Shown: positions 16,956-26,543 of the stretch, piece after piece
Numbering within the stretch: the first letter of the stretch is position 1
How the letters are laid out: each line of letters starts with the position of its first letter
Assembly: GCA_902363335.1 (NCBI GenBank)
Contig: CABIZV010000001.1
Location: 806,001-870,000, forward strand
Origin: Enterobacteriaceae bacterium
GTDB lineage: Bacteria > Pseudomonadota > Gammaproteobacteria > Enterobacterales > Enterobacteriaceae
DNA length: 64,000 bases
Reading direction: 5' to 3'
The notes under the pieces: generated by a model
What the model was told of the DNA's origin: nothing
Seen by the model: only the letters and a program-made list of their open reading frames with translations
The model's database searches: none
Translations under genes and position numbers: made by a program

Positions 16956-17049
16956 TCACTCTCCCATTAAAAGTGCCGGGAAAGATAGGCGATTCAGACT
17001 GACTTAAAAATGGTATAAGTGGGGAAACACTTTTTCAGGTTCTGCATTA

Positions 17050-17994
17050 ATGCTCGATCTTAGTAATATCAATATTCGCACGCTGATGTTCTTTATCGCC
17101 GTCTATGACGCGCAGAGTTTCTCGCGGGTCGCGCGTAAAGAAGGCGTTTCAGCGTCGATGATTTCTCGTACCATGCAGCAGTTTGAAGCCGCCATTGGGC
17201 AGCAGCTTTTCTATCGTAATACCCGCTCGGTGATCCCCACAGAAGCCGCGCATCAATTGATTGAGTTTGTCCGCGCGATGGCGGATGAGCTAAGCCGGGC
17301 AACAGAAGTCCTGCAAAATCGCGCCTCGACGCCATCAGGAACGGTGCGTATTAATGCTCCGGTCTTTTTTGGTCAACGCCACATCGCGCCCTGGTTGAGC
17401 GGCCTGATTGAACGCTACCCCGCGTTACACGTTGAACTGATCCTCACCGATGATTTTATCGATCCGCATCGTGAAGCCGCCGATGTCATCTTCCGCATTG
17501 CCGCCCTCACAGACTCGGGTTTTCATGCCCGCACGTTTGGCGACCAGCATTATCATCTGGCCGCCTCACCCGGCTATCTGCAAAAACACGGCACTCCGCT
17601 GACGCCCGCGGATATTTCGCAGCACCGGTGTCTGGTTTACAAAGGCTCTTCCGGCGCTAACCGCTGGCTGATGAAGCAAGGTACGCAGCCGTGGGCGCAC
17701 TATCCGGTTACCGCGCGCATGACATCGAATAACGCAGAATCGCTCCTCACCGCGGCGTTAAGCGACATGGGACTGGTTTTGTTCCCGGACTGGTTGATTG
17801 GCGATAGCCTGAAAAACGGCAGCCTGGTGAAAGTGCTGGCGGATTTTGAGGTCGCAATACATGCCGACGCCCAACAGATTTCGGCTATCTATCCCAACGC
17901 ACGCCATCCACCGCTTAATGTTCGCGCGGTCATTGATTACTATCTTGAGGTATTTGGTACGCCGCTCTACTGGCAAGTCCCATCGCCTGATTAA
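17050..17994 (+). CDS. LysR-family transcriptional regulator
   Basis: A 314-residue regulator with an N-terminal winged helix-turn-helix (residues 8-66, FFIAVYDAQSFSRVARKEGV, then SMISRTMQQFE). The C-terminal co-inducer-binding domain starts near residue 95 (GTVRINAPVFFGQRHIAPWL). That segment is typical of the large LysR subgroup that includes DsdC- and YafC-like repressors and activators. It is divergent from the DUF606 pair, the usual arrangement for a LysR protein and its target. The ATG at 17050 lacks a strong ribosome site, but the HTH begins at the expected distance. Confidence 0.88.
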   Translation: MLDLSNINIRTLMFFIAVYDAQSFSRVARKEGVSASMISRTMQQFEAAIGQQLFYRNTRSVIPTEAAHQLIEFVRAMADELSRATEVLQNRASTPSGTVRINAPVFFGQRHIAPWLSGLIERYPALHVELILTDDFIDPHREAADVIFRIAALTDSGFHARTFGDQHYHLAASPGYLQKHGTPLTPADISQHRCLVYKGSSGANRWLMKQGTQPWAHYPVTARMTSNNAESLLTAALSDMGLVLFPDWLIGDSLKNGSLVKVLADFEVAIHADAQQISAIYPNARHPPLNVRAVIDYYLEVFGTPLYWQVPSPD

Positions 17995-18046
17995 CAGGAT
18001 CTCTGGCTTCGTGAGTGATAGGAGCTATACATGGGCTTGAAGAGTT

Positions 18047-18085
18047 CATTCTGCTGGCGGGAATACGCCAGCAGAATGTTTTATT
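18047..18085 (+). terminator. strong terminator after the LysR gene
   Basis: CATTCTGCTGGCG and CGCCAGCAGAATG form a perfect 13-bp stem with a six-base loop followed by TTTTATTT. Confidence 0.85.
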
Positions 18086-18091
18086 TAACAA

Positions 18092-19708
18092 TCAATGTTT
18101 CACCAGATACATCGTGTGCGTATAAGCCACATCTTCCGGGTTGGTTATCGGATATCCTTTCACCCACGGTTTGATTAAACGCCCGTTGGTGTATTGGTAG
18201 ATTGGCGCAATCGGCGCTTTCTCCGCGAGAATTTTTTCCGCTTCGTTGTAATCAGCATTACGTGCCGCCGCAGTATTTTCCTGCGATGCCTGGCGAATAA
18301 CCTTATCGTAGGCCGGATCGCTAAAGCGTGAGATGTTGCCGCTATTGGTTGAGGTCAGCAGCGACAGGAACGTTGACGGTTCGTTGTAGTCACCCACCCA
18401 CGATGCGCGGATCACGTCAAAATTACCGGTATTGCGGCTATCGATGTAGGTTTTCCACTCCTGGTTTTGCAGCTTCACATCTACACCCAGATTTTTCTTC
18501 CACATCGACGCAACCGCAATAGCAATCTTCTGATGGTTTTCTGAGGTGTTGTACAACAGCGTGAGATTCAACGGACGGCCTGGACCATAGCCCGCCGCCT
18601 GCAGCAGCATTTTCGCCTGGGCGTTCAGCTCAGCCTGGCTGCTTTGTTCCAGCGCCGATGGCTGCGGTTTAAAGCCCGCGGTCACGTCTGGCGTCAAACG
18701 CCACGCCGGTTTTTCACCCGTTCCCAGCACCTTCTCGGCAATAATGCGGCGGTCGATGGTCATGCTCAGCGCCAGACGCACGCGCGCGTCGGCGGTCGGC
18801 CCTTTTTGGGTGTTGAAGGCGTAATAATAGGTGCCTAACTGGGCTGGGGTATAAACCTGCCCCGGCAGCTCTTTTTTCAGCTTCTGATACTGGTTTTTCG
18901 GGAATGACTCGGTGATGTCGATATCGCCTGCACGATAACGTTTCGTTGCCGCCGACTCCTGGTTAATCGGTACAAAGGTCACTTTCTGGATAATGGTTTT
19001 CGCGTTATCCCAGTAATGTTTGTTCGGCGTTGCGACCAGTTTCTCGTTAACCACGCGGTCGGTCAGCACGTATGCGCCGTTGCCCACCAGTTTCCCCGGG
19101 CGCGTCCAGTTTTTATCACTGTCGACGTTAGCCTTGTTGACCGGGAACAGGGAGAAGTTGGCGGTCAGATTGACAAACCATGGCAGCGGTTTATCGAGCT
19201 GCACGCGCAGCGTGTGGGCATCAACTGCGGTAACTCCCAGGGTTTCTGGTTTAGCTTTACCGTCGATGATGTCCTGCGCGTTTGCCATCCCCGCAAGGGC
19301 GGCAAACCATGCAAAAGGTGATGTCGTTTGCGGATCAACCAGACGCTGCCAGCTGTAAACAAAATCCTGCGCGGTCACCGGCGTGCCGTCTGACCATTTC
19401 GCATCGTTGCGCAGGGTAAAGGTCCAGATTTTCTGATCGTTAGTCTGCCAGCGCGTCGCCACACCCGGAATGATATTGCCGTTGGCATCCTGGTTAACTA
19501 ATCCTTCAAACAGGTCACGAATGACCTGAATCTCCGGCAAACCCACGGCTTTAGCAGGATCGAGTGAGGCCGGTTCATCTTTAATATGGCGCACCAGCTC
19601 CTGCTGTTTCGCCAATACTGTCCCGGCGGGAACGTCGGCCGCGGTGGCGGCAAAACTCAGACCTGACAAGAGTGCGGCGCTACAGGCCAGGGTGAAAGGA
19701 TACTTCAT
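18092..19708 (-). CDS. mppA: murein tripeptide-binding protein MppA
   Basis: A 538-residue periplasmic solute-binding protein of the OppA/SBP_bac_5 family. In E. coli it delivers L-Ala-gamma-D-Glu-meso-Dap from murein turnover to the Opp permease. It has a signal peptide (MKYPFTLACSAALLSGLSFA, cleavage near ATA). The family signature region is LVRHIKDEPASLDPAKAVG. Length is one residue off E. coli MppA and the C-terminus (YTHTMYLVKH) agrees. mpaA, encoding the amidase for the same tripeptide, is divergently transcribed next door. The two form a functional pair in murein recycling. Confidence 0.95.
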   Translation of the reverse strand: MKYPFTLACSAALLSGLSFAATAADVPAGTVLAKQQELVRHIKDEPASLDPAKAVGLPEIQVIRDLFEGLVNQDANGNIIPGVATRWQTNDQKIWTFTLRNDAKWSDGTPVTAQDFVYSWQRLVDPQTTSPFAWFAALAGMANAQDIIDGKAKPETLGVTAVDAHTLRVQLDKPLPWFVNLTANFSLFPVNKANVDSDKNWTRPGKLVGNGAYVLTDRVVNEKLVATPNKHYWDNAKTIIQKVTFVPINQESAATKRYRAGDIDITESFPKNQYQKLKKELPGQVYTPAQLGTYYYAFNTQKGPTADARVRLALSMTIDRRIIAEKVLGTGEKPAWRLTPDVTAGFKPQPSALEQSSQAELNAQAKMLLQAAGYGPGRPLNLTLLYNTSENHQKIAIAVASMWKKNLGVDVKLQNQEWKTYIDSRNTGNFDVIRASWVGDYNEPSTFLSLLTSTNSGNISRFSDPAYDKVIRQASQENTAAARNADYNEAEKILAEKAPIAPIYQYTNGRLIKPWVKGYPITNPEDVAYTHTMYLVKH

Positions 19709-19898
19709 GACATCCCCTTAAAATAAAAATCCCAGATAACTTAATGAAAATATTATTTGTTTCACTTTACATAATTGCAAATGACATATCGCAGAAACTT
19801 GATTTGTAACGTCAATTACTACTCAGGAAACTATTTGATTCGCGGCGATTTTTGCACAACACTGCTGAGTACCACCGTTTAGCATCAGGATTCGACGC

Positions 19899-20618
19899 AT
19901 GTCTGCACTCCGCCCTCGCGCCCAGCGCGGCGCTTTCCCGCAGGGGACACAACATTACGGCCGCTCCATTCTGGGCGCACCGCTTATCTGGTTTCCCGCG
20001 CCTGAAGCTGGCCCGCAGAGCGGTCTGATTATTGCCGGAACCCACGGCGACGAGAATTCCTCCATCGTCACCCTCTCCTGCGCGTTACGTGCGTTGGCCC
20101 CTGAACTTCGCCGCCATCACGTTATTCTGGCGGTCAACCCGGACGGCTGTCAGCTTGGCCTGCGGGCGAACGCCAATGGCGTCGATTTAAACCGCAATTT
20201 CCCCTCGGCTAACTGGAAGGCGGGCGAAACGGTGTATCGCTGGAACAGTGCCGCTGAGCAGCGCGACGTGGTGCTGACGACCGGTAGCCGTCCCGGCTCT
20301 GAACCGGAAAGTCGCGCGCTTTGTCAGCTCATCCACCAGATTAACCCGGCATGGGTGGTATCGTTCCACGATCCGCTGGCCTGCATCGAAGATGCCCGGC
20401 GCAGTGAGTTGGGGCAATGGTTATCCGACGCCTTCACTCTGCCGCTGGTCAGCAGCGTGGGGTATGAAACGCCGGGCTCCTTTGGCAGCTGGTGCGACGA
20501 TATTGGCCTGCACTGCATTACCGCCGAATTTCCCCCGGTCTCGGCCGATGAGGCCAGCGAGCAGTATCTGGCCGCCATGACCAGGCTGCTACACTGGCAA
20601 CCCGCCGGTCACAAATGA
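19899..20618 (+). CDS. mpaA: murein peptide amidase A
   Basis: A 239-residue cytoplasmic zinc carboxypeptidase-like enzyme (M14 family) that splits the gamma-D-Glu-Dap bond of murein tripeptide. Zinc ligands His and Glu are visible in GTHGDENSS. DLNRNFPSANW is the substrate-carboxylate-binding segment, and the third ligand His is in VVSFHDPL. The catalytic Glu is probably in CITAEFPP. It converges with ycjG, overlapping its 3' end by ten bases. The dipeptide L-Ala-D/L-Glu it releases is the substrate of ycjG. Confidence 0.95.
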   Translation: MSALRPRAQRGAFPQGTQHYGRSILGAPLIWFPAPEAGPQSGLIIAGTHGDENSSIVTLSCALRALAPELRRHHVILAVNPDGCQLGLRANANGVDLNRNFPSANWKAGETVYRWNSAAEQRDVVLTTGSRPGSEPESRALCQLIHQINPAWVVSFHDPLACIEDARRSELGQWLSDAFTLPLVSSVGYETPGSFGSWCDDIGLHCITAEFPPVSADEASEQYLAAMTRLLHWQPAGHK

Positions 20619-21574
20619 AGCGTTCCACAGGTAAAATGTAGCGCGGGCTGGGCGTCAGCGGCAAGCCAGGTCGGCCCGTCGAGGTCGGCGAATCTGACCC
20701 GTGTGGCCAGCGGCAACGCGGCGGAAATCGCCCTTGAAGTGCAAAGCATACAGCCCAGCATCAGGCCAAATCCCTGCGCCTCGGCCTCGGCGGCAAGCAA
20801 CAGCGCTTCCGTAAGCCCTCCGCTTTTATCCAGCTTGATATTGACCATATCGTAACGACCGCGCAGCACCGCCAGATCTTCGCGGGTGTGGCAGCTTTCA
20901 TCGGCGCAAATCGGCAATGGATGAATGAAGTTTTCCAGCGCCTCGTCCTCGCCGACCGGCAACGGCTGCTCGAGCATGGCGACATTGAGATCGGCCAGCA
21001 GCTGGCAGCGCGCCGCCAGGCCATCACCGCGCCAGGATTCATTCGCGTCAACAATCAGCGTCGCCTCGGGCGCTGCCTGACGAATGGCAACCATCCGTTC
21101 GCTGATAAAATGGTTATCCAGTTTGACCTTTAACAGCGTGGCCCCGCTATCAAATAAAGCTTTCGCACTCGCAGCCATTTGTTCAGGCGTGCCTATCACC
21201 ACCGTTTGTGCGGTGGTCACCGTGGTCGGCAGCATGACGCCCAGCTGCGTGACAACGTCACCTCCAGCCAGTCCGCATTCCAAGCTCCACAGCGCGCAAT
21301 CTACCGCATTACGCGCCGCACCGGCGGGCAGCAAGCTCGCCAGCTGTTCGCGCGTGATGCCCTGTTCAAGCTGTTCGCCAATCACCATAATTTGCGCCAT
21401 GACTGACGCAATGCTTTCGCCATAACGTGGATAAGGGGTGCATTCACCCGTTCCTTTCACCCCGTCCTGCTCAAGCTCTACCACCACCACTTTCGCTTCA
21501 CTACGGCTACCGCGCGCAATCACAAACGGGGTATGTAGCGGCCAGGCTTCTTCAAATACGCGCAGCTTTCTCAT
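20609..21574 (-). CDS. ycjG: L-Ala-D/L-Glu epimerase YcjG
   Basis: A 321-residue enolase-superfamily dipeptide epimerase that converts L-Ala-D-Glu from murein to L-Ala-L-Glu so it can be degraded. The catalytic lysines are in LLKVKLDNH and VNIKLDKSGG. The metal ligands are in IVDANESW, MLEQPL and CADESCHT. I choose the ATG at 21574, preceded by AAGGAG, giving the E. coli length and N-terminus. The open frame runs five codons further to 21589, but that ATG overlaps the ribosome site. Convergent with mpaA, the enzyme that makes its substrate. Confidence 0.95.
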   Translation of the reverse strand: MRKLRVFEEAWPLHTPFVIARGSRSEAKVVVVELEQDGVKGTGECTPYPRYGESIASVMAQIMVIGEQLEQGITREQLASLLPAGAARNAVDCALWSLECGLAGGDVVTQLGVMLPTTVTTAQTVVIGTPEQMAASAKALFDSGATLLKVKLDNHFISERMVAIRQAAPEATLIVDANESWRGDGLAARCQLLADLNVAMLEQPLPVGEDEALENFIHPLPICADESCHTREDLAVLRGRYDMVNIKLDKSGGLTEALLLAAEAEAQGFGLMLGCMLCTSRAISAALPLATRVRFADLDGPTWLAADAQPALHFTCGTLHL

Positions 21575-21606
21575 TTTCACTCCTTTCATTCAGGCGCAAA
21601 TAGCGT

Positions 21607-21636
21607 TTGCCGTGTTAACACCTGATGTCATACACT
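21607..21636 (+). promoter_or_regulatory. candidate tpx promoter
   Basis: TTGCCG and TACACT are separated by 18 bases, ending 38 bases before the tpx ATG. It is a plausible sigma-70 promoter in the gap between the divergent ycjG and tpx. Confidence 0.5.
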
Positions 21637-21674
21637 AGGGCAGACGTTAACTATATGTAAACAGGAAGATAATC

Positions 21675-22181
21675 ATGTCGCAAACCGTACATTTCCAGGG
21701 CAACCCTGTTGCCGTTCAAGGTTCTATCCCAAAGGCGGGCGATAAAGCTCAACCGTTTACGCTGGTGGCAAAAGATCTGTCTGACGTCACCCTGGCCCAG
21801 TTCGCTGGCAAACGTAAAGTGTTAAACATTTTCCCAAGCATCGATACCGGCGTTTGTGCTGCATCTGTGCGTAAATTCAACCAGTTAGCGGGTGAACTGG
21901 AGAACACCGTTGTTCTGTGTATCTCCGCTGACCTGCCGTTTGCCCAGTCCCGCTTCTGCGGCGCAGAAGGTCTGAGCAATGTGGTCACGCTGTCCATCCT
22001 GCGTGCGCCTGAGTTTCTGCAAACCTATGGCGTCGGCATTGCTGACGGCGGCCTGAAAGGTCTGGCAGCGCGTGCTGTTGTCGTTATCGATGAAAACGAC
22101 AAAGTGGTACACAGCGAGCTGGTGAACGAAATCACCAACGAGCCAGATTACGATGCGGCACTGGCAGCCCTGAAAGCGTAA
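21675..22181 (+). CDS. tpx: thiol peroxidase Tpx
   Basis: A 168-residue atypical two-Cys peroxiredoxin that reduces lipid and other hydroperoxides using thioredoxin. The peroxidatic Cys lies in PSIDTGVCAASVRKFN (Cys61 by family numbering). The resolving Cys is in FAQSRFCGAEGLSNV (Cys95). The protein has the E. coli length and the conserved start MSQTVHFQGNPV. AGGAAG precedes the ATG. It ends at the terminator shared with the convergent tyrR. Confidence 0.97.
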   Translation: MSQTVHFQGNPVAVQGSIPKAGDKAQPFTLVAKDLSDVTLAQFAGKRKVLNIFPSIDTGVCAASVRKFNQLAGELENTVVLCISADLPFAQSRFCGAEGLSNVVTLSILRAPEFLQTYGVGIADGGLKGLAARAVVVIDENDKVVHSELVNEITNEPDYDAALAALKA

Positions 22182-22198
22182 TTGCCCGGCAGCCAAAC

Positions 22199-22230
22199 AA
22201 AAACAGCCTCTTTTCAGAGGCTGTTTTTTT
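22199..22230. terminator. bidirectional terminator between tpx and tyrR
   Basis: AAAAACAGCCTC and GAGGCTGTTTTTTT form a 12-bp A/T-flanked hairpin that can stop transcription from both sides. Confidence 0.85.
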
Positions 22231-22231
22231 A

Positions 22232-23773
22232 TCAATCTTCGCTCTTCTTATTGCTCAGATTATATTCACGCAACTTATTCGCAATCGCGGTATGCGATAC
22301 GCCAAGGCGTTTGGCAAGCTTACGCGTACTCGGATAGCTGTGATAAAGCTGAGAAAGCACCGAGCGCTCAAAGCGGCGGGTAATATCGTCCAGTGAACCT
22401 TCCATCGCTTCCTCACCCACTGCCGCGCTGGTGACATCATTGTCCGGCAGCAGCACATCCTGTGGACGCAGTTCGTAACCTTCCAGCTGAGTCAGCGCAC
22501 GGTAGACCGCATTTTTCAACTGACGGACGTTTCCGGGCCAGCCGTAGCGCGTCAATACGGTGTTGAGGTCGCTTGACAGTTTCGGCCGCGAAATCCCCTG
22601 CTCATCGGCAAAGCGCGCAACAAACAGTTCGGTCAGCGGCATGATGTCCTGCGGACGATCGCGCAGCGGCGGCAGATTCAGCGTCAGCACGTTCAGGCGG
22701 TAATAGAGATCTTCACGGAACAGACCTTTTTGCACCAGCTCGACGAGATTTTTTTGCGTCGCGCAGATAACGCGCACGTCGACATGCACTTCATGATCTT
22801 CGCCAACCCGGCGGAAAGTGCCGTCATTGAGAAAACGCAGCAGCTTAGTCTGCATGCGCGGCGACATTTCACCAATTTCGTCCAGCAGCACCGAGCCGCC
22901 GTTGGCCTGTTCGAAGAAACCTTTCTTGCCTTCTGCCGCATCGCCAAACAGCTCGCTCTCTACCGCATCTTCCGGGATTGAACCGCAGTTCAGCGCCAGA
23001 TACGGTTTTGCCGCACGTGGGCTTGCCTGATGGCAGGCATGGGCCAGTAAATCTTTCCCGGTTCCCGTTTCACCGACGATCAACAGCGGCGCGGTCAACA
23101 GCGCCAGTTTGCGCGACTGCTCCACCACCTGCCGCATACGCGGGCTGACGGCAACAATCTGGCTGAAGGCGCTGACGTCCTGGGTGGTCATGGTTTGCAG
23201 CTGGCGCCCCATTCGTAGCGTTGAGCGCAGCATAATCACCGCGCCGCCCAGTATGCGGGTATCATTTTCGCCGTTCAGATAGACCGGCGTGGCTTCCAGC
23301 AGGAAGTTCTGTCCGTGGATAACCACATGTTCGGCGATGGATTCAACGTCATCACTCTCAAGCCAGCGCTGAAAGTTAAATCCGCTAATGAGCTGCGTGA
23401 CGTTGTGGTTGCGCATTCGCTCCTGGTTCATGCCGAAAAGCTGGCAGCTTGCCGGGTTAGCACGTTCAATTTTGCTGCGCGTGTCGAGCGACAGCACCGG
23501 CTCCGGCATCGCTTCCAGCAAGGCGCTTAACGCCAGATGTTCACGTTCAGAAGGCATCCACGGCACGGTGCGAACGTCGGTCACCCCGGCAATGCGGCGG
23601 ATCTCCGCCATCAGGCTGCTGAAGCTGGTGAATTCCAGCTCCGCGAAATTAAGATAGATTCGGCCAACAGGGTCGATATCGATACCGCGCAGGTCAATGC
23701 CGCGCAGCACCAATAAATCGAGCAGTTCACGTGTCAGACCGAGACGGTCTTCACAAAAGACTTCAAGACGCAT
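22232..23773 (-). CDS. tyrR: transcriptional regulator TyrR of aromatic amino acid genes
   Basis: A 513-residue regulator that, with tyrosine or phenylalanine and ATP, represses or activates genes of aromatic amino acid synthesis and transport. Domains are an N-terminal ACT domain (MRLEVFCEDRLGLTRELLD), a PAS-like domain (about 80-190), an AAA+ core (Walker A GETGTGKDLLAHA), and a C-terminal Fis-type HTH (STRKLAKRLGVSHTAIANKL). The sigma-54 contact loop GAFTGA is absent: the segment reads GDAAEGKKGFFEQ, as expected for TyrR, which works with sigma-70. I choose the ATG at 23773 (E. coli start); a GTG four codons upstream is in frame. Confidence 0.96.
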   Translation of the reverse strand: MRLEVFCEDRLGLTRELLDLLVLRGIDLRGIDIDPVGRIYLNFAELEFTSFSSLMAEIRRIAGVTDVRTVPWMPSEREHLALSALLEAMPEPVLSLDTRSKIERANPASCQLFGMNQERMRNHNVTQLISGFNFQRWLESDDVESIAEHVVIHGQNFLLEATPVYLNGENDTRILGGAVIMLRSTLRMGRQLQTMTTQDVSAFSQIVAVSPRMRQVVEQSRKLALLTAPLLIVGETGTGKDLLAHACHQASPRAAKPYLALNCGSIPEDAVESELFGDAAEGKKGFFEQANGGSVLLDEIGEMSPRMQTKLLRFLNDGTFRRVGEDHEVHVDVRVICATQKNLVELVQKGLFREDLYYRLNVLTLNLPPLRDRPQDIMPLTELFVARFADEQGISRPKLSSDLNTVLTRYGWPGNVRQLKNAVYRALTQLEGYELRPQDVLLPDNDVTSAAVGEEAMEGSLDDITRRFERSVLSQLYHSYPSTRKLAKRLGVSHTAIANKLREYNLSNKKSED

Positions 23774-23843
23774 GGGAGTTTTCACCCTTAAAAGCCAAAG
23801 ACGTATGAATAATAAGACAGTTCTTCACCGGCGGGAAGATGAC

Positions 23844-23861
23844 TGTCAACAATTATTGACA
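23844..23861. promoter_or_regulatory. candidate TyrR box for tyrR autoregulation
   Basis: TGTCAACAATTATTGACA is an 18-base near-perfect palindrome matching the TyrR box shape TGTAAA-N6-TTTACA, 70-90 bases upstream of the tyrR start. TyrR represses its own gene in E. coli. Confidence 0.7.
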
Positions 23862-23975
23862 GTATGGCGGAAAAACAGCGGGTTTGCTGTAAAGATATAC
23901 GTTTGAGAGCATAAATAGAGAAGTGGCGGCAGCGTAAGGTATGAATTATCGCGCAACAATCAACAACGGAGCAGT

Positions 23976-24046
23976 CCCGGCGGCGCTTCGCTTGGCCGGG
24001 CTACCGATTGGTGTAGGCCGGATAAGGCGCAGCCGCCATCCGGCAA
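23976..24046. repeat. REP/BIME element between tyrR and ycjF
   Basis: Two inverted REP-type palindromes. The right one is GTAGGCCGGATAAGGCGC with AGCCGCCATCCGGCAA, the common E. coli/Salmonella REP core. Confidence 0.8.
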
Positions 24047-24060
24047 TCTGCGCGATGAAT

Positions 24061-25116
24061 TTATTGTGCCGCTGATTTGCCTTTCTGTAGGGTCTCTTTG
24101 AGTTGACCAATCAGCTCGCGACGGAAATCGCCCAGACGCGGCTTGTCGTTATCCAGCCACGGTAGCGGGCGACACACTTCCATGGCTTTGATCCCCAGAC
24201 GCGCGGTCAGCAACCCGGCACCGATGCCTTGCGCGGCACGGGTAGACAAGCGCGCGGCGAGATCCTGCGACATCCAGTCCATACCGATCTCACGCACCAG
24301 TTCTGTGGCACCGGCAAAGGCAATGTTAATCAGCACCAAACGGAATAGACGCAGACGGCTGTAATAGCCGAGCTCGATACCGTACAGTTTAGCGATGCGG
24401 TTGATCAGACGCAGGTTACGCCAGGCGATAAAGGCCATGTCCACCAGCGCCAGCGGGCTTACGGCAATCATCAAGGTCGATTCGGCCGCCGAGCGGCTGA
24501 TTTCACGACGCGCTTGAGCGTCCAGCACCGGCTGCACCAGATGGGCATAAAGACTGACCACTTCCCGGTCGCTCTGGGTTTCATGGATTGCCGCGTACCA
24601 GCGCTGAAGCGCCGGATGCGCTTGATCCAATCCCGCCTGACGCGCTAACCCTTCGCAAAACGCTCGCCCCTGCCCTACCCCGTGGCTGTGCATCAGCGTC
24701 CGCGCTTCATCCCGCTCCTGGGCGCGCTGACGTAAGCGCCACAGTCTGCGCCATTCTGTCGCCACCGAGCCTACGCCAGCGCCAATAATCAACGCTCCGG
24801 CGACACAACCGCCCAATGACACCCAGTCCTGAGTCTGCCAGGCATGCGCCGTCCACTGTACGCCCTGAGCCACTACGCTGACGCCAAACAGCGCAAGTCC
24901 GGCGCCAACCATTTTACGCCACAGGCTACGCTTCGGGCGCAACGCGGCTTCCACACTGGCCTCGGCTTGCCCTTCGCTTTCTAACTCTTCAAGGCTTACC
25001 GGCGCGAATTTCTCTGCCGCCTCGCCGTCAAAGGCCTGCGAGGATTTAAACTGTTCGAGTCTGGCTTCTTCAAGCGGGCCGGCAAAATCAATCCGTGGTT
25101 TAAATGAGTCGCTCAT
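24061..25116 (-). CDS. ycjF: inner membrane protein YcjF, DUF697
   Basis: A 351-residue membrane protein. The N-terminal ~65 residues are soluble and acidic, then two helices lie near residues 70-120 (MVGAGLALFGVSVVAQGV and LGGCVAGALIIGAGVGSV), with the DUF697 domain in the C-terminal half. It overlaps ycjX by ATGA (25113-25116), so the two are coupled. Together with YcjX it belongs to the PspF-dependent stress regulon in E. coli. Its biochemical job is not established. Confidence 0.93.
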   Translation of the reverse strand: MSDSFKPRIDFAGPLEEARLEQFKSSQAFDGEAAEKFAPVSLEELESEGQAEASVEAALRPKRSLWRKMVGAGLALFGVSVVAQGVQWTAHAWQTQDWVSLGGCVAGALIIGAGVGSVATEWRRLWRLRQRAQERDEARTLMHSHGVGQGRAFCEGLARQAGLDQAHPALQRWYAAIHETQSDREVVSLYAHLVQPVLDAQARREISRSAAESTLMIAVSPLALVDMAFIAWRNLRLINRIAKLYGIELGYYSRLRLFRLVLINIAFAGATELVREIGMDWMSQDLAARLSTRAAQGIGAGLLTARLGIKAMEVCRPLPWLDNDKPRLGDFRRELIGQLKETLQKGKSAAQ

Positions 25117-26510
25117 CGCAGTTTATCTCCAATCAAAAACTCCAGCGCGGCATCCAGACGGATATGCGGCAACGGCTGGTCAACGTCCATTGACTGCGGA
25201 CGGAAATTCTCAAACTGAAAGCCCTGTTTATCCCAGAACGCCTGCCCCGGCAACCGCGCCGGAACTTCGCCTGGGTATACGGTCAGCGGCTCGCCGTCGC
25301 TTAAACGATGCCCGCGCAGCGCCGGGATCTTCTCGCCGTTGACGTCAATTAATCCGCTTTGCGTCGCCTGCACTGACGCCAGCCCCAGACAATCCATGGT
25401 GATACCTTCAAAGGCCGCGTTCTGCCACGCGTCCTGAATCAACTGTTGCAGCAGCGACACCATATTCCCGTGCTGATCGACGGTCACATGATCGGCCTTA
25501 GTCGCGGCAAACAGCAGCTTGTCGATAACCGGCGAAAAGAGCCGACGAAACAGCGTGCGCTGCCCATAGTGGAAACTGTGCATCAGTTGCGTCAGCGCCA
25601 GGCGCATATCGTTAAAAGCCTGCGGGCCGCTGTTGAGCGGCTGTAGACAATCGACCAGGACAATCTGGCGGTCAAAATGGAGGAAGTGATCTTTATAAAA
25701 TCCCTTAACCACTTTCTCGCAGTAATAGTTAAAACGTTCGCGCAGCATGCCCATGTTGGTGCCTTTGCCAGCCTGCGCCAGTTTGCTTTCCCCTACCCCG
25801 TCAACGTCCGGCCAGGGGAAGAACTGCAGCGCGGGCGCGCCGGCAAGGTCACCCGGTAATACGAAGCGGCCGGGCTGAATAAAATGCAGCCCTTGCTGTT
25901 TGCATTGATGAAGATAGTCGGTCCAGGCCTGGGCGATCTCCGCCAGACGGTTTTCGTCGGCAGGCGCTAACGGATCCAGCCCTTCGCAGAGCTGACGCCA
26001 TTTTGCCGACCACTCGGCGCGCTGGCCATTCAGTAGCCCGGTCATTTGTCGCGACCAGCTTAAATAATCCTGAGTCAACATCGGCAGGTCGAGCAGCCAC
26101 TCGCCGGGATAATCGACAATTTCCAGATACAACGTGGAGGTTTCTTTAAAATGGCGCAGCAGGGAATCATTAGATTTATAACGCAGCGCCAGACGGATTT
26201 CGCTCACGCCGCGGGTTGGCGTCGGCCACATAGGCGGCTGACCGTATAGCTGGGCCAGACCTTCATCGTAAGTAAAGCGAGGTACACCAAGATCGCGTTG
26301 GGGAATACGTTTTACCCCCAGCAGTCGTTCATCTCTGACCGCACTCAATAACGGTAAACGCGCGCCGGTGTGAATATTCAGCAGTTGATTGACCATGCCG
26401 GTGATAAAAGCGGTTTTGCCGCTGCGGCTTAAGCCGGTCACGGCAATACGAAGATGCCGGTCAACGCTACGGTTGACCAGCGCATTGAATTCATTTTTAA
26501 GTCGCTTCAT
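25113..26510 (-). CDS. ycjX: YcjX, stress-induced P-loop protein
   Basis: A 465-residue protein, the same length as E. coli YcjX, of the DUF463 P-loop NTPase family. Walker A is in VTGLSRSGKTAFITG near residue 25, and a DYPGEW Walker B/switch-like motif lies near residue 135. In E. coli it is induced with the phage-shock genes under sigma-54/PspF control. Here it starts only 33 bases after pspD with no terminator between, so read-through from the pspA promoter is likely. Its role in membrane stress is not known in detail. Confidence 0.95.
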   Translation of the reverse strand: MKRLKNEFNALVNRSVDRHLRIAVTGLSRSGKTAFITGMVNQLLNIHTGARLPLLSAVRDERLLGVKRIPQRDLGVPRFTYDEGLAQLYGQPPMWPTPTRGVSEIRLALRYKSNDSLLRHFKETSTLYLEIVDYPGEWLLDLPMLTQDYLSWSRQMTGLLNGQRAEWSAKWRQLCEGLDPLAPADENRLAEIAQAWTDYLHQCKQQGLHFIQPGRFVLPGDLAGAPALQFFPWPDVDGVGESKLAQAGKGTNMGMLRERFNYYCEKVVKGFYKDHFLHFDRQIVLVDCLQPLNSGPQAFNDMRLALTQLMHSFHYGQRTLFRRLFSPVIDKLLFAATKADHVTVDQHGNMVSLLQQLIQDAWQNAAFEGITMDCLGLASVQATQSGLIDVNGEKIPALRGHRLSDGEPLTVYPGEVPARLPGQAFWDKQGFQFENFRPQSMDVDQPLPHIRLDAALEFLIGDKLR

Positions 26511-26543
26511 TGCTTTTTACACACTCCTGTCAACGCCAATGTT

